The translations under genes were made by a program, and so were the position numbers. A DNA stretch of 64,000 bases. It comes from VAZQ01 sp963771845 (lineage in GTDB: Bacteria; Pseudomonadota; Alphaproteobacteria; Rhizobiales; Xanthobacteraceae). This document shows positions 44,330 to 53,702 of this stretch, one piece after another. The notes under the pieces are model-generated. The model saw only the letters and a program-made list of their open reading frames with translations, made no database searches and was not told where the DNA came from. The DNA lies in the NCBI GenBank assembly GCA_963771845.1, contig CAVYVC010000044.1, forward strand, positions 1 through 64,000, read 5' to 3'. Each line of letters opens with the position of its first letter. Position 1 is the first letter of the stretch.

Positions 44330-45736
44330 TCAGTCCGAAGAGGCAAGGTCTACTGTTTGATCGACCGTTGCAATGAGGGCATGAGCACAGTCGGCCCAGC
44401 TTCGCGCACGATATTGAGCCCGCAGTTGTGCTTCGCGCGCGGGCAGGTACCCCGGATCAATGAGCGGCCGTTCGATCTTTGCCAACGCATCGTCTTCATT
44501 CGATGGATCGAAATAATCGATAAGGGTGCCAGCCACTTCCGGGATCGACGTGCGGTTGGAGGCTACGCAGAACTTGCCGTGCGCCAGGCTTTCCGCAATC
44601 GGCAATCCCCAACCCTCGCAGAAACTCGGAAAGACCGTGAATAAGCAGGAATCATACGCTCGCTGCAATTCTGCATCGGTCAAGCCTCGCAGCAGGATGA
44701 TCTTGCCATCCAGATATTTGCTCGCCTCGAGATCCGCCAGCAAATCGTCGACCAACCAGCCAATCTTCCCGGCAAAGATCAAGCTCGGAACGAGGTCGGC
44801 ACCGTGCCGCTGCAACAGCCGTTGCCATACTCTAACAAGCAGCCGATGGTTCTTTCTGGCTTCAATGGTGGAAACGAACAACACATACCGTGCAGGAAAG
44901 CTTGTCGTTGCCTGACCTTTCGCCGCGGACCGGTCCGCCAAGCCAGACCCCAGCTGCAAAGCCTCGACGCAAGGCAATCGCCAGCCCAACTCCGAAGCAA
45001 ACTCGATAAGAGCAGTCCGCGTATACTTCGAGTTGGTGAACACCACATCCGCAACCGCTATGGCATCTCGAAGCCAATTGCGAAATTGAACCGTGTGACG
45101 TGGCTCGACAAGAGATTCATATTGAATCGGAATGAGATCGTGAAGCAGGATGGAGAATCTTATTCCGTAACGTTGCTTCAGTTCGGCAATATGCTCGATG
45201 TAGCCGGGAATACCCCAACCGGCTCCAATCGATACGATCATGTCACCACGCTGCATGGACTGCGCAAACCGATTCTGCTGGAGCCATGTCTCGACGAAAT
45301 CGCGGGTCGCAACCTTGAGGATTGAAAAGAAAAAAACCGGATGCCGCATGACAACCGGGATAGATCCGGGAAATTTTTCCCAAAATACTGCCGGCTCCCA
45401 AAATGTCTTCCACGGAGCCTTGCTGCCGGGCGGGTTCAAGTATGCGGAACGGATTGCGTCGAAGCCGATCGGGTGGAGTCGTTGGTTGTACACGCTGAGC
45501 CGGCAAAAACCCACGCGTCCGGAAGGGCCGTAGAGTGTCTTGGCTGCACGATAAATCTCGAATGAAACCCGCTGTACGCCGCTCGGGTTGCGAAAATGAT
45601 CAAAGTATCGAAGGAAATCCTCTACTTCGAACCAGATAGCAGGCAGACGAGTCTTCCGAGCGAAATAGACTTCCTTTACGGGTTCCCTCACGCCGGTCAC
45701 GGGCGGCAATAAAGCGCTTCTTGCGTTGTCCATCAT
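44330..45736 (-). CDS. Glycosyltransferase, GT4 family
   Basis: This protein of about 468 residues has the GT-B C-terminal signature FCEGWGLPIAESLAHGK, with the E-x7-E pair, and VLFVSTIEARKNHRLLVRVW. The N-terminal half includes NPSGVQRVSFEIYRA and LLHDLIPIQYESL. GT4 enzymes of this kind build cell-surface polysaccharides or glycolipids. Starts at 45736 or 45733 are equivalent, and a longer frame begins at 45772. It is convergent with mlaA and lies near an HpnL-like gene, so a glycolipid role is possible but not shown. Confidence 0.85.
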   Translation of the reverse strand: MMDNARSALLPPVTGVREPVKEVYFARKTRLPAIWFEVEDFLRYFDHFRNPSGVQRVSFEIYRAAKTLYGPSGRVGFCRLSVYNQRLHPIGFDAIRSAYLNPPGSKAPWKTFWEPAVFWEKFPGSIPVVMRHPVFFFSILKVATRDFVETWLQQNRFAQSMQRGDMIVSIGAGWGIPGYIEHIAELKQRYGIRFSILLHDLIPIQYESLVEPRHTVQFRNWLRDAIAVADVVFTNSKYTRTALIEFASELGWRLPCVEALQLGSGLADRSAAKGQATTSFPARYVLFVSTIEARKNHRLLVRVWQRLLQRHGADLVPSLIFAGKIGWLVDDLLADLEASKYLDGKIILLRGLTDAELQRAYDSCLFTVFPSFCEGWGLPIAESLAHGKFCVASNRTSIPEVAGTLIDYFDPSNEDDALAKIERPLIDPGYLPAREAQLRAQYRARSWADCAHALIATVDQTVDLASSD

Positions 45737-45862
45737 TGGGATGATTACAAAGCGAAACGTGCGACGTGGCAAATCAAAGTTTCTGGCAGGCTGCGTCCCC
45801 GCCAGTTGATATTTTTACGGAAAATTGATGCTTTGGGTTGCGCCGCGGCTGATGCTGCTCAG

Positions 45863-46936
45863 TCAGCGGCGGTGACACTGCGACGACTTCAAATTGACCT
45901 CGCTGGCGTGCGCTCGCGCGCGCCGGCCTAGAAGATAATGTCCTTCCATCCAATGCCAGACCAACAGTCCCGGCACACCCAAGGCCAGCTCGCGTACCCG
46001 TTTCGACAATGCAATCGCCAGTGCCGTGTCAGCTGATAACCCGAACAGCGTCCCGAACAGGACAAAGCTGGTTTCGAGAACCCCCAATGCCCCAGGCACC
46101 ATGAAGGCTGCCGCGCGAACGCCGGAACCAAGGCTTTCGAGGATGAATGCATCGATGACGCCGAGGGGCTGCCCTAAAGCCTGCATCACCAACCAGACTT
46201 CGCCCGCGCTGGCGGTCCATCCCATGAGCTGCAAAATGCTGGCGCGGAAGATGGGGCGCCCGCTTCGGTAAGCTGCGACAACTGCATCATCGATCGCCGA
46301 TGCGCCGGCTATCCATCCGGACAGCCATCGTTCGGGCAACAGCCGGCGAGTGAGTTTCGCGGAGCCGAAAAACAGGCCGCGATGCTGGAATATGACGAAT
46401 GCCGTGACCGCCGCAAATAATACGGCTGTACAGATCAGCACCGCCCACGCCAGCAGCAGCACACGATGTTCGGTCGAACGCATCAGCAGCAATCCCAGTC
46501 CCGCGAGGACGAACATCAATTGGGTCGATACACCGATGGTGATGTCCACGACCATGCTTGCCGCCGCTTGCGCGCCCGGCACGCCGCGCAAGCGGACAAG
46601 GCGCACGCTTGCGACATCGCCACCTATACCGGCGACCGGCAGCAGCGAGTTGATGGAGTTGCGGATCCAACGTATCCACATGATGTTGATGGGATCCGGA
46701 CGACTTGAAAGCGGCAGCAGCTCACGCCATGAGAGAGCGCTGAAGCTCAAAGGAACAAGATGGTACACAGTGATGGGGATGAGCCACCAGCCGATGACCA
46801 GCATGGCATGCGCGACGTCCGCCGCACCGCTCGCGATGATCAGGTAGACGACCAGCAAGCAACCGCAAAGCGCGGCGATGATCAGCAAAGCAGGCAGGTG
46901 TCCAGCTTTGAGGGTGCGAGGAAATTTGATGGGCAT
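45863..46936 (-). CDS. hpnL: HpnL-like flippase (lysylphosphatidylglycerol synthase TM family)
   Basis: The 357-residue membrane protein has about eight hydrophobic segments. It shows WIRNSINSLLPVAGIGGDVASVRLVRLRG-type and FILESLGSGVRAAAFMVPGALGVLETSFVLFG-type motifs of the UPF0104/HpnL group. These proteins are thought to flip lipids or polyprenyl-linked sugars; HpnL occurs in hopanoid producers. It lies 127 bp upstream of the glycosyltransferase on the same strand, so the two may be co-transcribed. Confidence 0.8.
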   Translation of the reverse strand: MPIKFPRTLKAGHLPALLIIAALCGCLLVVYLIIASGAADVAHAMLVIGWWLIPITVYHLVPLSFSALSWRELLPLSSRPDPINIMWIRWIRNSINSLLPVAGIGGDVASVRLVRLRGVPGAQAAASMVVDITIGVSTQLMFVLAGLGLLLMRSTEHRVLLLAWAVLICTAVLFAAVTAFVIFQHRGLFFGSAKLTRRLLPERWLSGWIAGASAIDDAVVAAYRSGRPIFRASILQLMGWTASAGEVWLVMQALGQPLGVIDAFILESLGSGVRAAAFMVPGALGVLETSFVLFGTLFGLSADTALAIALSKRVRELALGVPGLLVWHWMEGHYLLGRRARAHASEVNLKSSQCHRR

Positions 46937-46997
46937 TCGTTACCGTCTATCACCCATTTCTGCCCATTCCAATTGAAAGGGAAGGCTCCGTCGGACA

Positions 46998-48290
46998 ATG
47001 AAACGGCGCGAATTCATATTGGTCCTTGGCGGTACTCTGTGCACATGGCCGCTCGGTGCGCGGGCACAGCAAACGACAGCGCACTCTGCACTGGGCTTCA
47101 CCGGACGGCTTCTCGCAGGCGTTGTCATGCTCGCGGCGGCCGCGCCGGCCTCGGCACAATCGCCCGCGCCGGAGATTGTCTCGCCGCTGGTCGCAACGCC
47201 GATCGCGCCACCCCACCCCGTGCTCGGCGCTGATGCCCGCAGGCATCTCGTCTACGAGATCGTGCTGATGGATATCGGGGGGAGCGCAATTACGCTCGAG
47301 AAGATCCAAGTGCTTGATGCCAGCGGCGACGGCGTTCTTGCCACGATCGAGGGCGAGGTGCTGGCGAAAATTCTTCGTCTCACCGGCGCCGGCAATGTAA
47401 CCGCATTGCCGGCCGGCGGCTCCGGCGTCCTGTTCATGGATGTTACCTTGGCCGAGGACGCAACGGTCCCGCGCGCCTTGAAGCACCGCTTCCAAGTTGC
47501 CGTAAGCGCCCCGCAAGGCAAACCCGCAAGCGGCAACGACCGCGATCCCACGCCGCAGCCACCACAGACGCAATCCTTCATCGGCGTTCCCCTGGACGTT
47601 GGCAAGCCGGCAGTCGTGATCGCGCCTCCGCTCAAAGGCCAGCGCTGGGTGGTCGCCGGTGGATGCTGCGACACCATCACCTATCATCGCGGCGCGACGC
47701 TGCCGATCAACGGCGCGATCCGCGTCGCGGAACGCTACGCCATTGATTTTGTGCAACTGGACGACAACAACAAGATCGCATCCGGTCCGATCGACAAACT
47801 CTCAAGTTATGCCTTTTTTGGTCAGGAGATCTATTCCGTTGCCTGCGGTACCGTCGTCGCGATGGCGGACGACCGACCCGAGCAAGTGCCCGGCAAGCTC
47901 CCGCAAGGCATCTCGCTTGAGATGGCGCTGGGCAATTATGTCGTCATCGATATCGGAGAAGGACGCTTCGCCTTCTATGCGCACATGCAGCCGGGCAGCG
48001 TGCGCGTCAAGCCGGGCGACAAGGTGACAACAGGCCAGGTGCTCGGGCTACTCGGCAATTCCGGCAATACCGACGCGCCGCATCTCCACTTCCATGTCAT
48101 GGATGGCGCTTCACCGCTCCTGTCCGACGGCTTGCCGTATACGTTTACATCTTTCACGGGTGAGGGCCGCGTCACTGACGAGCAGCCGCTGCTCTCCGGC
48201 GGCGCTGTTGCGATCGATCCCAATGCGCTCAGCGGACCGCACAAAAATCAGCTGCCGCTCAATCTTGAAGTCATCGGTTTCCCCAACTGA
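46998..48290 (+). CDS. M23 (LytM-type) peptidase with two tandem leaders
   Basis: The 430-residue protein opens with MKRREFILVLGG, then TWPLGARAQQ, a leader typical of ABC_sub_bind proteins. A second leader, LLAGVVMLAAAAPASAQS, follows from about residue 38. The body resembles M23 peptidases: RYAIDFVQLD with the first metal Asp, and HLHFHVMDG with the HxH ligands near residue 365. LytM proteins cut peptidoglycan cross-links or regulate amidases in the periplasm. The first leader looks as if it was joined to a complete gene. It is divergent from the HpnL-like gene. Confidence 0.83.
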   Translation: MKRREFILVLGGTLCTWPLGARAQQTTAHSALGFTGRLLAGVVMLAAAAPASAQSPAPEIVSPLVATPIAPPHPVLGADARRHLVYEIVLMDIGGSAITLEKIQVLDASGDGVLATIEGEVLAKILRLTGAGNVTALPAGGSGVLFMDVTLAEDATVPRALKHRFQVAVSAPQGKPASGNDRDPTPQPPQTQSFIGVPLDVGKPAVVIAPPLKGQRWVVAGGCCDTITYHRGATLPINGAIRVAERYAIDFVQLDDNNKIASGPIDKLSSYAFFGQEIYSVACGTVVAMADDRPEQVPGKLPQGISLEMALGNYVVIDIGEGRFAFYAHMQPGSVRVKPGDKVTTGQVLGLLGNSGNTDAPHLHFHVMDGASPLLSDGLPYTFTSFTGEGRVTDEQPLLSGGAVAIDPNALSGPHKNQLPLNLEVIGFPN

Positions 48291-48389
48291 AGGCGCGGGT
48301 CGGCAGAGTGGCCTGAACACGGCATCGTGCGCGAGTCTTAGCGCATGTTGCGCCCACGTCGAGGGGGCTGCGGGCGGGTGCACGGACGA

Positions 48390-48451
48390 TCACTCCCCTC
48401 ACCCGGATCGCGCAAGCGCGCGCGATCCGACCTCTCCCTCTGGGAGAGGTG
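48390..48451. repeat. Double-hairpin repeat (GGATCGCGC and CCTCTCCC type)
   Basis: ggatcgcgc pairs with gcgcgatcc around a short loop, and cctctccc pairs with gggagagg. The element lies in the convergent spacer between the M23 peptidase and a TctC gene. It could act as a two-way terminator or be a REP-like element of another family. Confidence 0.65.
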
Positions 48452-48478
48452 GAGCGTGCCCGCGGTGCTAATCTTTAC

Positions 48479-49453
48479 TCATTGCGCCTTGATGCCGGCA
48501 AACTTGATCACCTTGCCCCATTTTTCGGTTTCGTCGGCGATCAGCTTGCCGAAATCAGCCGGCGATCCCGGCAGCGGCGTGCTGCCGATATCGGCGAGGC
48601 GCGCCTTCATCTTGGGGTCGGCGAGAGCCGTGTTGACCGCCTGGTTGAGCGTGTCGACGATCTCGGCCGGCGTGTTCCTGGGCGCACCGATCCCATAGAA
48701 TGAGCTTGCCTCGTAGCCGGGGACGGAATCGCTGACGGTCGGGAGATCGGGCAGCGCGTCGAGGCGGGTGGTGCCGGTCACGGCGAGGGCGCGCACCTTG
48801 CCGGTGCGCACGTACTCGATCGATGAGCCGGAGGAAGGAAACAGGACTTCCACCTGTCCTGCGATCAGGTCCGTCAGCGCGGGCGCGTTGCCGCGATAGG
48901 GCACGTGAACCAGCCGCACCCCAGTCATCAACATGAACAGTTCACCGGCGAGATGGCCCGCGCTTCCGATCCCGGCCGACGCCATGTTGACCTTGCCGGG
49001 ATTGGCCTTGGCATAGGCGATGAACTCGGGAACCGTCCGGGCCGGAACCGATAGATTGACCGCCATGATCAGAGGCGCACGGCTGATGCCCGCGACCGGC
49101 GCGATGTCGCGCATGAAGTTGAAATTGAGTTTTTCGTAGAGGGTCGCGTTGATGGCGTTCGACATATTGGCCAGGAAGAGCGTATAGCCGTCAGGAGGCG
49201 CATTCACGACCGCCTCGGCCGCAATATTCGTGCCGGCGCCGGGGCGGTTCTCGATGACGAATGACTGGCCGAGCCGGTCCGATAGCCACTGCGCCGTGAG
49301 GCGCGCGATGATGTCATTTCCGCCGGCGGGCGTGAATCCGACGATCCAGTGCACCGGCCGGTTCGGATAGGTTTGCGCCCAAACGACGCACGATGCCGCC
49401 GGAAGCGCGCAAGCCCCCGCGGCCAGATGCAGAAAAGTTCGGCGGGGAATCAT
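48479..49453 (-). CDS. Bug/TctC-family substrate-binding protein
   Basis: This protein of about 324 residues has a Tat-like leader (MIPRRTFLHLAAGACALPAA) and Bug blocks VHWIVGFTPAGGNDIIARLTAQ, VIENRPGAGTNIAAEAVVNAPPDGYT-like and NMASAGIGSAGHLAGELF. VHVPYRGNAPALTDLIAGQVE follows, and the end is KWGKVIKFAGIKAQ. ATG 49453 is chosen because tggaggagcgtc precedes it and the longer frame has no leader character. It is an orphan receptor similar to that at 35700-36680. Confidence 0.9.
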   Translation of the reverse strand: MIPRRTFLHLAAGACALPAASCVVWAQTYPNRPVHWIVGFTPAGGNDIIARLTAQWLSDRLGQSFVIENRPGAGTNIAAEAVVNAPPDGYTLFLANMSNAINATLYEKLNFNFMRDIAPVAGISRAPLIMAVNLSVPARTVPEFIAYAKANPGKVNMASAGIGSAGHLAGELFMLMTGVRLVHVPYRGNAPALTDLIAGQVEVLFPSSGSSIEYVRTGKVRALAVTGTTRLDALPDLPTVSDSVPGYEASSFYGIGAPRNTPAEIVDTLNQAVNTALADPKMKARLADIGSTPLPGSPADFGKLIADETEKWGKVIKFAGIKAQ

Positions 49454-49680
49454 GACGCTCCTCCATAGTCTACGCGATGGTGTGCGCGTCAATCCAACGC
49501 GAACATGGGAGTGCGACGCGCAGACTACGCCCCTGCCACTGGGGCGCAAAGGGCCATGTCCACGGTGGGTTACGGCGCACGCAAAGGGCGCGCCTAATCG
49601 CACTGAGTCAGAAGATTTTCCGTCGATAGTGCATGAGAATCAGATATTTGTCGAGGTTCACTGGCCGGCGGAGGGCTGCG

Positions 49681-51046
49681 ATGAATCTCGAAAGAACGGA
49701 GGATAGTGCATCTCGATTTGCGCGTTTTGTGGAACAGCTGACGAGCGTGATCGGCCACGCCGACCGGGAGCGGCCGCTGAATGATTACTGTGCCGGCCTT
49801 TTGGTCTCAGAAGGCCGCAGGAGCGTGGAGCCGATCGCGGCGGTGACGGCGCCGCACGAGACTTCGGTGCAGCATCAAAGATTGCTGCACTTTGTTGCCA
49901 ATGCGCCGTGGTCGGACGCGTCAATGTTGGCCAAAGTGCGCGAGCTGATCTTGCCGGTGATCGAGCGGCATGGACCGATTGAAGCCTGGATTGTCGACGA
50001 TACGTCTTTTCCAAAGTGCGGCTCCAAATCGGTCGGCGTGCAGCATCAATATTGCGGCCAGCTTGGCAAGCAAGCGAATTGTCAGGTGGCAGTGACGTTG
50101 TCGATCGCCAATCATCACGCCAGCCTGCCGATCGCGTATCGGCTTTATCTGCCGCAGCAATGGGCTAAAAACGCTGCGCGCCGCAAGAAAGCGCGTATTC
50201 CCAAGGAGATCTCGTTCAAGACCAAACCGCAGATCGCCCTGGAGCAGATTGCGAAAGCCTTAGCGGCGGGGGTACCGCGCGGGGTGGTGCTCACAGATGC
50301 GAGCTACGGATCGAACTCAGGGTTTCGCACGGGCCTCAGTGCGCTGGGGCTCGAATACGTGGCAGCCATCATACCGACAATTATGGTGCGTAGAGTAACC
50401 GATGATGGCGGGATGGGGCCGCGCTTGAGCGTGAAGAAGTTGGCACTCAGGCTGCCAGAAAAAGCTTGGTGCACGATCACCTGGCGGGAGGGAACTAACA
50501 AAAAGCTGCGCTCGCGCTTCGCCCGCGTTCAAGTGCGAACGGCGCCGATCAGGGGTGCCGCGGCACGAGGTGAAGAAACGCTTCTCATCGAATGGCCCAA
50601 GAGTGAGCGTGAGCCCACCAAATATTGGCTTGCCACCCTCGATAAGAACATTTCATTTCATGCGCTGGTCGATCGCGCAAAAATGCGGTGGCGGATCGAG
50701 CGCGACTACCTGGAGCTCAAACAAGAGATCGGGCTCGGGCACTACGAGGGGCGGGGATGGCCGGGCTTCCACCATCACGCGACGCTTTGCATCGCCGTTT
50801 ACGGCTTCCTGATCTCCGAAAGGGAGACAATTCCCCCCTCAGGACCTCATTGCGCCCGGAGAGTCAAAAAACTTGCCATTCCCGATAGTTACCGACCCCG
50901 CGGCGCCGCCAATCCGGCCCCAACGCCACGTTCCCAACTCGATCGCTACGCTCCATCATCAGCTGATCGTCGCAATCGCAAGGATGCTGCCAAGATGCCC
51001 CTATTGTGCAACCCGATACAGAAGGAACATGCGTCTCAGGTTGTGA
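49681..51046 (+). pseudogene. IS701-type transposase, frameshifted near the C-terminus
   Basis: The protein starts MNLERTEDSASRFARFVEQL and carries the DDE catalytic positions in WIVDDTSFPKCGSKSVGVQ, VVLTDASYGSNSGFR and RDYLELKQEIGLGHYEGRGW. These are typical of the IS701 family. Near 50902-50910 the frame slips. The other frame continues with PPIRPQRHVPNSIATLHHQL, then ARMLPRCPYCATRYRR, and stops at 51046. The catalytic core is before the break, so the enzyme may still be active. I could not identify the terminal inverted repeats or target duplication. Confidence 0.82.
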
Positions 51047-51198
51047 CGCAGTAACACTAACCCACCCTACACGCGAGCCGCGGTCATGTCCCTTCCGGCA
51101 CACAAGAGCGGCCTGATTGGGCTGAGCTTACAGGCGCAATCAGAGGTGCTACGATTGAATTGAGCTGAGGCTCACTCTGCTGCGCATGGGAGGACACG

Positions 51199-52491
51199 AT
51201 GGGCGCCAAGAAGACGCTGGTTATTCGTAACGGCACTTTGATCGATGGATCAGTCAGGCCGCCGGTGCGCAACGACACGATCGTGATCGCGGGCAACCGC
51301 ATCACAAGCATTGGCGCGTCGCCCCCGGACATGTCACTCGAAGACCCGCGCAGCGTCGAACTGATCGATGCAACGGGACAGTGGATCATGCCAGGTCTGA
51401 TCGATGCGCACTGCCACGTCTCGTATGGCTACCCGCTGATCAAGGGGGAAGGCAAAGGCAAGGGCACTACGCGGCCGGAATTCTCCACCCTCAAGTCGGC
51501 GCGCAGCGTGCAGAGGGTATTGCGCGCTGGGGTAACCAGCATCTCCGTGCCGGGTGGCACGTGGTTCACGGACGTGGGCGTGCGCGATGCGATCAAGCTC
51601 GGGCTGATGGCGGGGCCGCGCATGTACGTTGCCGGTCGAATGATCGTGACCTATGGCTGTATCGAGGACGACGAGCCCTCGTGGGAAGGAACGCCCGATC
51701 ATTCCGTCGGCAAACTCTGCAACAGTGCAGCCGAGATGGTGACGGAGGTCCGCCGGCAAGGCAAGCACGGCGTCAATTTCATCAAAATGGCCGACAGCCG
51801 CTCGGGCGAATCGCAGATGCTGGCGAAAGAGGAAATTGCGCTAGTTGCAGCGGAAGCGCACCGGCGTAATCTGCGCGTTGGAATTCACTCGCGTGGCGCC
51901 GGCTCAACCCGCGCGGCTGCCGAGGCCGGGGTGGATTGGATCATTCATGCCGATCTTGCGACCGATCGCGATCTCGATGCGGTTGCGCGGGCAGGCATTC
52001 CGATAATCCCAACCAGTACATTCCTCGCGATGGTGGTGGAGCTTGGGCAAAGAGTCGGCGCCGAACAGGTGCAGCTCGACATCGGTAGAATGAAGCGGCA
52101 CTTTGATCTTCTCTGCGAGCTCATGCACAAGGCGCGCAAGCTGGGCATCAAGCTGCTGGTCGGGACCGATACCGGCAACAACTCGTTTATGCCGCATGGT
52201 GAGCTGCACGCGAAGGAGCTGGAGATCTTCGTGAAGTACGGCGGCTATACTCCGCTGGAAGCGATCGTCGCGGCCACAAGGGATAATGCATACGCCGTTG
52301 GCCTCGAAGGGCAGGTGGGCGAACTCGCGGCCGATCGGCTCGCCGACATTATTGTGCTCAACAAGGATCCGATTGCCGACATCACGGTGCTGCAGGGCGG
52401 AAAGCATCTGTCGCGGGTCATTAAGGACGGCGAGATCATCGACCTCAATTCACACGATGACATGCTCACGTTTGCGGAGGCGGCGGAGTAG
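51199..52491 (+). CDS. Metal-dependent amidohydrolase (imidazolonepropionase-like)
   Basis: The 430-residue protein has the amidohydrolase layout. A beta-sandwich start (LVIRNGTLIDGSVRPPVRND) leads to WIMPGLIDAHCHVS with the HxH metal pair. FIKMADSRSGE carries the Lys position, VGIHSRGAG and DWIIHADLA carry further His ligands, and LLVGTDTGNNSF carries the catalytic Asp. It ends ADRLADIIVLNKDPIADI. The family hydrolyses amides, peptides or cyclic amides; the substrate is unknown. It follows the transposase by 150 bp and precedes a Bug-like receptor. Confidence 0.87.
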   Translation: MGAKKTLVIRNGTLIDGSVRPPVRNDTIVIAGNRITSIGASPPDMSLEDPRSVELIDATGQWIMPGLIDAHCHVSYGYPLIKGEGKGKGTTRPEFSTLKSARSVQRVLRAGVTSISVPGGTWFTDVGVRDAIKLGLMAGPRMYVAGRMIVTYGCIEDDEPSWEGTPDHSVGKLCNSAAEMVTEVRRQGKHGVNFIKMADSRSGESQMLAKEEIALVAAEAHRRNLRVGIHSRGAGSTRAAAEAGVDWIIHADLATDRDLDAVARAGIPIIPTSTFLAMVVELGQRVGAEQVQLDIGRMKRHFDLLCELMHKARKLGIKLLVGTDTGNNSFMPHGELHAKELEIFVKYGGYTPLEAIVAATRDNAYAVGLEGQVGELAADRLADIIVLNKDPIADITVLQGGKHLSRVIKDGEIIDLNSHDDMLTFAEAAE

Positions 52492-52500
52492 GAATCGGAA

Positions 52501-52571
52501 GTAGCCCGGATGAGCGAAGCGATATCCGGGACTTATTTCTCCCCGCATGTCGCTGCGCTCATGCGGGCTAC
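52501..52571. repeat. REP-like double palindrome, GTAGCCCG family
   Basis: gtagcccggatgagcgaagc with gatatccggg forms one hairpin, and cccgcatgtcgctgcgctca with tgcgggctac forms a second. The outer ends gtagccc and gggctac pair as in the copy at 2336-2399. Confidence 0.75.
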
Positions 52572-52612
52572 AGCGGGCTGATTTGGCAAAACGAGAAAAA
52601 ACGAGCTTGCAC

Positions 52613-53656
52613 ATGAAGGTTCTCGTTTTTGCGTCGAGGCGGACCGCGTGCGCGCTTGCGATCGCCCTGCTCGTGAGCCTGATATCGGAAGCGGCACGCT
52701 GCGCGGGAGTGGAAGACTTTTACAGAGGCAGGACCGTTTCCCTCATTATCGGGTACAGCGTCGGGGGCGGCTATGACCTCTACGCACGATTGCTGGCGCG
52801 ACACATGGGCCAATATGTTCCTGGCCATCCCAGCATCGTGCCGCAGAACCTTACCGGCGCCGGAAGCCTGCGGGCAGCCACTTTCCTCTATTCCGTCGCG
52901 CCCAAGGACGGCAGCGTGTTTGGCACCTTCGGGCGCACCATCGCTACCAATCCGTTGCTGATGCCGGCGGGCGCGCAGTTCGACGCAACCAAATTCAGCT
53001 GGCTGGGGAGCATGACCAACGAGGTCAGCCTGTGCGTCACCTGGCACACGTCTGCGGTCAAGGATTGGAACGACGCCCTGGAAAAACCAGTCACGCTGGG
53101 CGGAGAAGGATCGGGAGCCGATCCCGACGTCTATACGCTCCTGTACAAGAACGTGTTCGGCGCCAAATGGCGGCTGGTGAGCGGCTACCCCGGAACAAAC
53201 GACACGGTACTGGCAATGGAGCGCGGCGAGGTGGATGGCCTCTGTGGTCTGTCCTGGAGCACTCTCAAAAGCCGGCATCCGCAATGGCTCAATCAGAAGC
53301 GGGTCAATATCCTTGTGCAGGCGGGGCTGAAAAAACAACCGGAGCTCGCCGGCGTGCCGTTGGCGCTCGATCTCACCAATGATCCGGAAAAGCTTGCGAT
53401 CCTGAAGCTGTTCTTGAGCACCCAGGAAATGGCGCGTCCTTTTGCGGCCCCACCCGACATCCCGCCGGAGCGCAGGAGCGCGTTGATCTCCGCGTTCGAG
53501 CAAGCCATGCACGATCCGCAGCTTCTGGCCGAAGCAAATAAGTTGAACATCGACATCAATCCGCTACCTGCGCAGGCCATGGATCGGTTGATCGCGGAGC
53601 TTTATGCCACCCCCAAGCCTCTGGTCGAGAAAGCAGCTCTCGCCGTGGCAAAATAG
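52613..53656 (+). CDS. Bug/TctC-like periplasmic receptor
   Basis: This protein of about 347 residues has a signal peptide (ACALAIALLVSLISEAARCAG) and a divergent Bug fold. Its blocks are VSLIIGYSVGGGYDLYARLLARHMG, IVPQNLTGAGSLRAATFLYSVAPKDG-like and VSGYPGTNDTVLAMERGEVDG. It is related to receptors of the tripartite tricarboxylate group. No permease is nearby. ATG 52613 is chosen because the longer frame translates the REP-like repeat. It is followed closely by an MFS exporter, but a functional link is not evident. Confidence 0.85.
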   Translation: MKVLVFASRRTACALAIALLVSLISEAARCAGVEDFYRGRTVSLIIGYSVGGGYDLYARLLARHMGQYVPGHPSIVPQNLTGAGSLRAATFLYSVAPKDGSVFGTFGRTIATNPLLMPAGAQFDATKFSWLGSMTNEVSLCVTWHTSAVKDWNDALEKPVTLGGEGSGADPDVYTLLYKNVFGAKWRLVSGYPGTNDTVLAMERGEVDGLCGLSWSTLKSRHPQWLNQKRVNILVQAGLKKQPELAGVPLALDLTNDPEKLAILKLFLSTQEMARPFAAPPDIPPERRSALISAFEQAMHDPQLLAEANKLNIDINPLPAQAMDRLIAELYATPKPLVEKAALAVAK

Positions 53657-53702
53657 ATGTCGCGCGCTTCGTGTCGGCTGTGCGGACAGGACGCGTAGCC
53701 GC

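Noticed and set aside
49460..51110. Full insertion sequence boundaries around the transposase
   Set aside because: I searched both flanks by eye for matching terminal inverted repeats and a target duplication and found none I could defend, so only the gene is listed.
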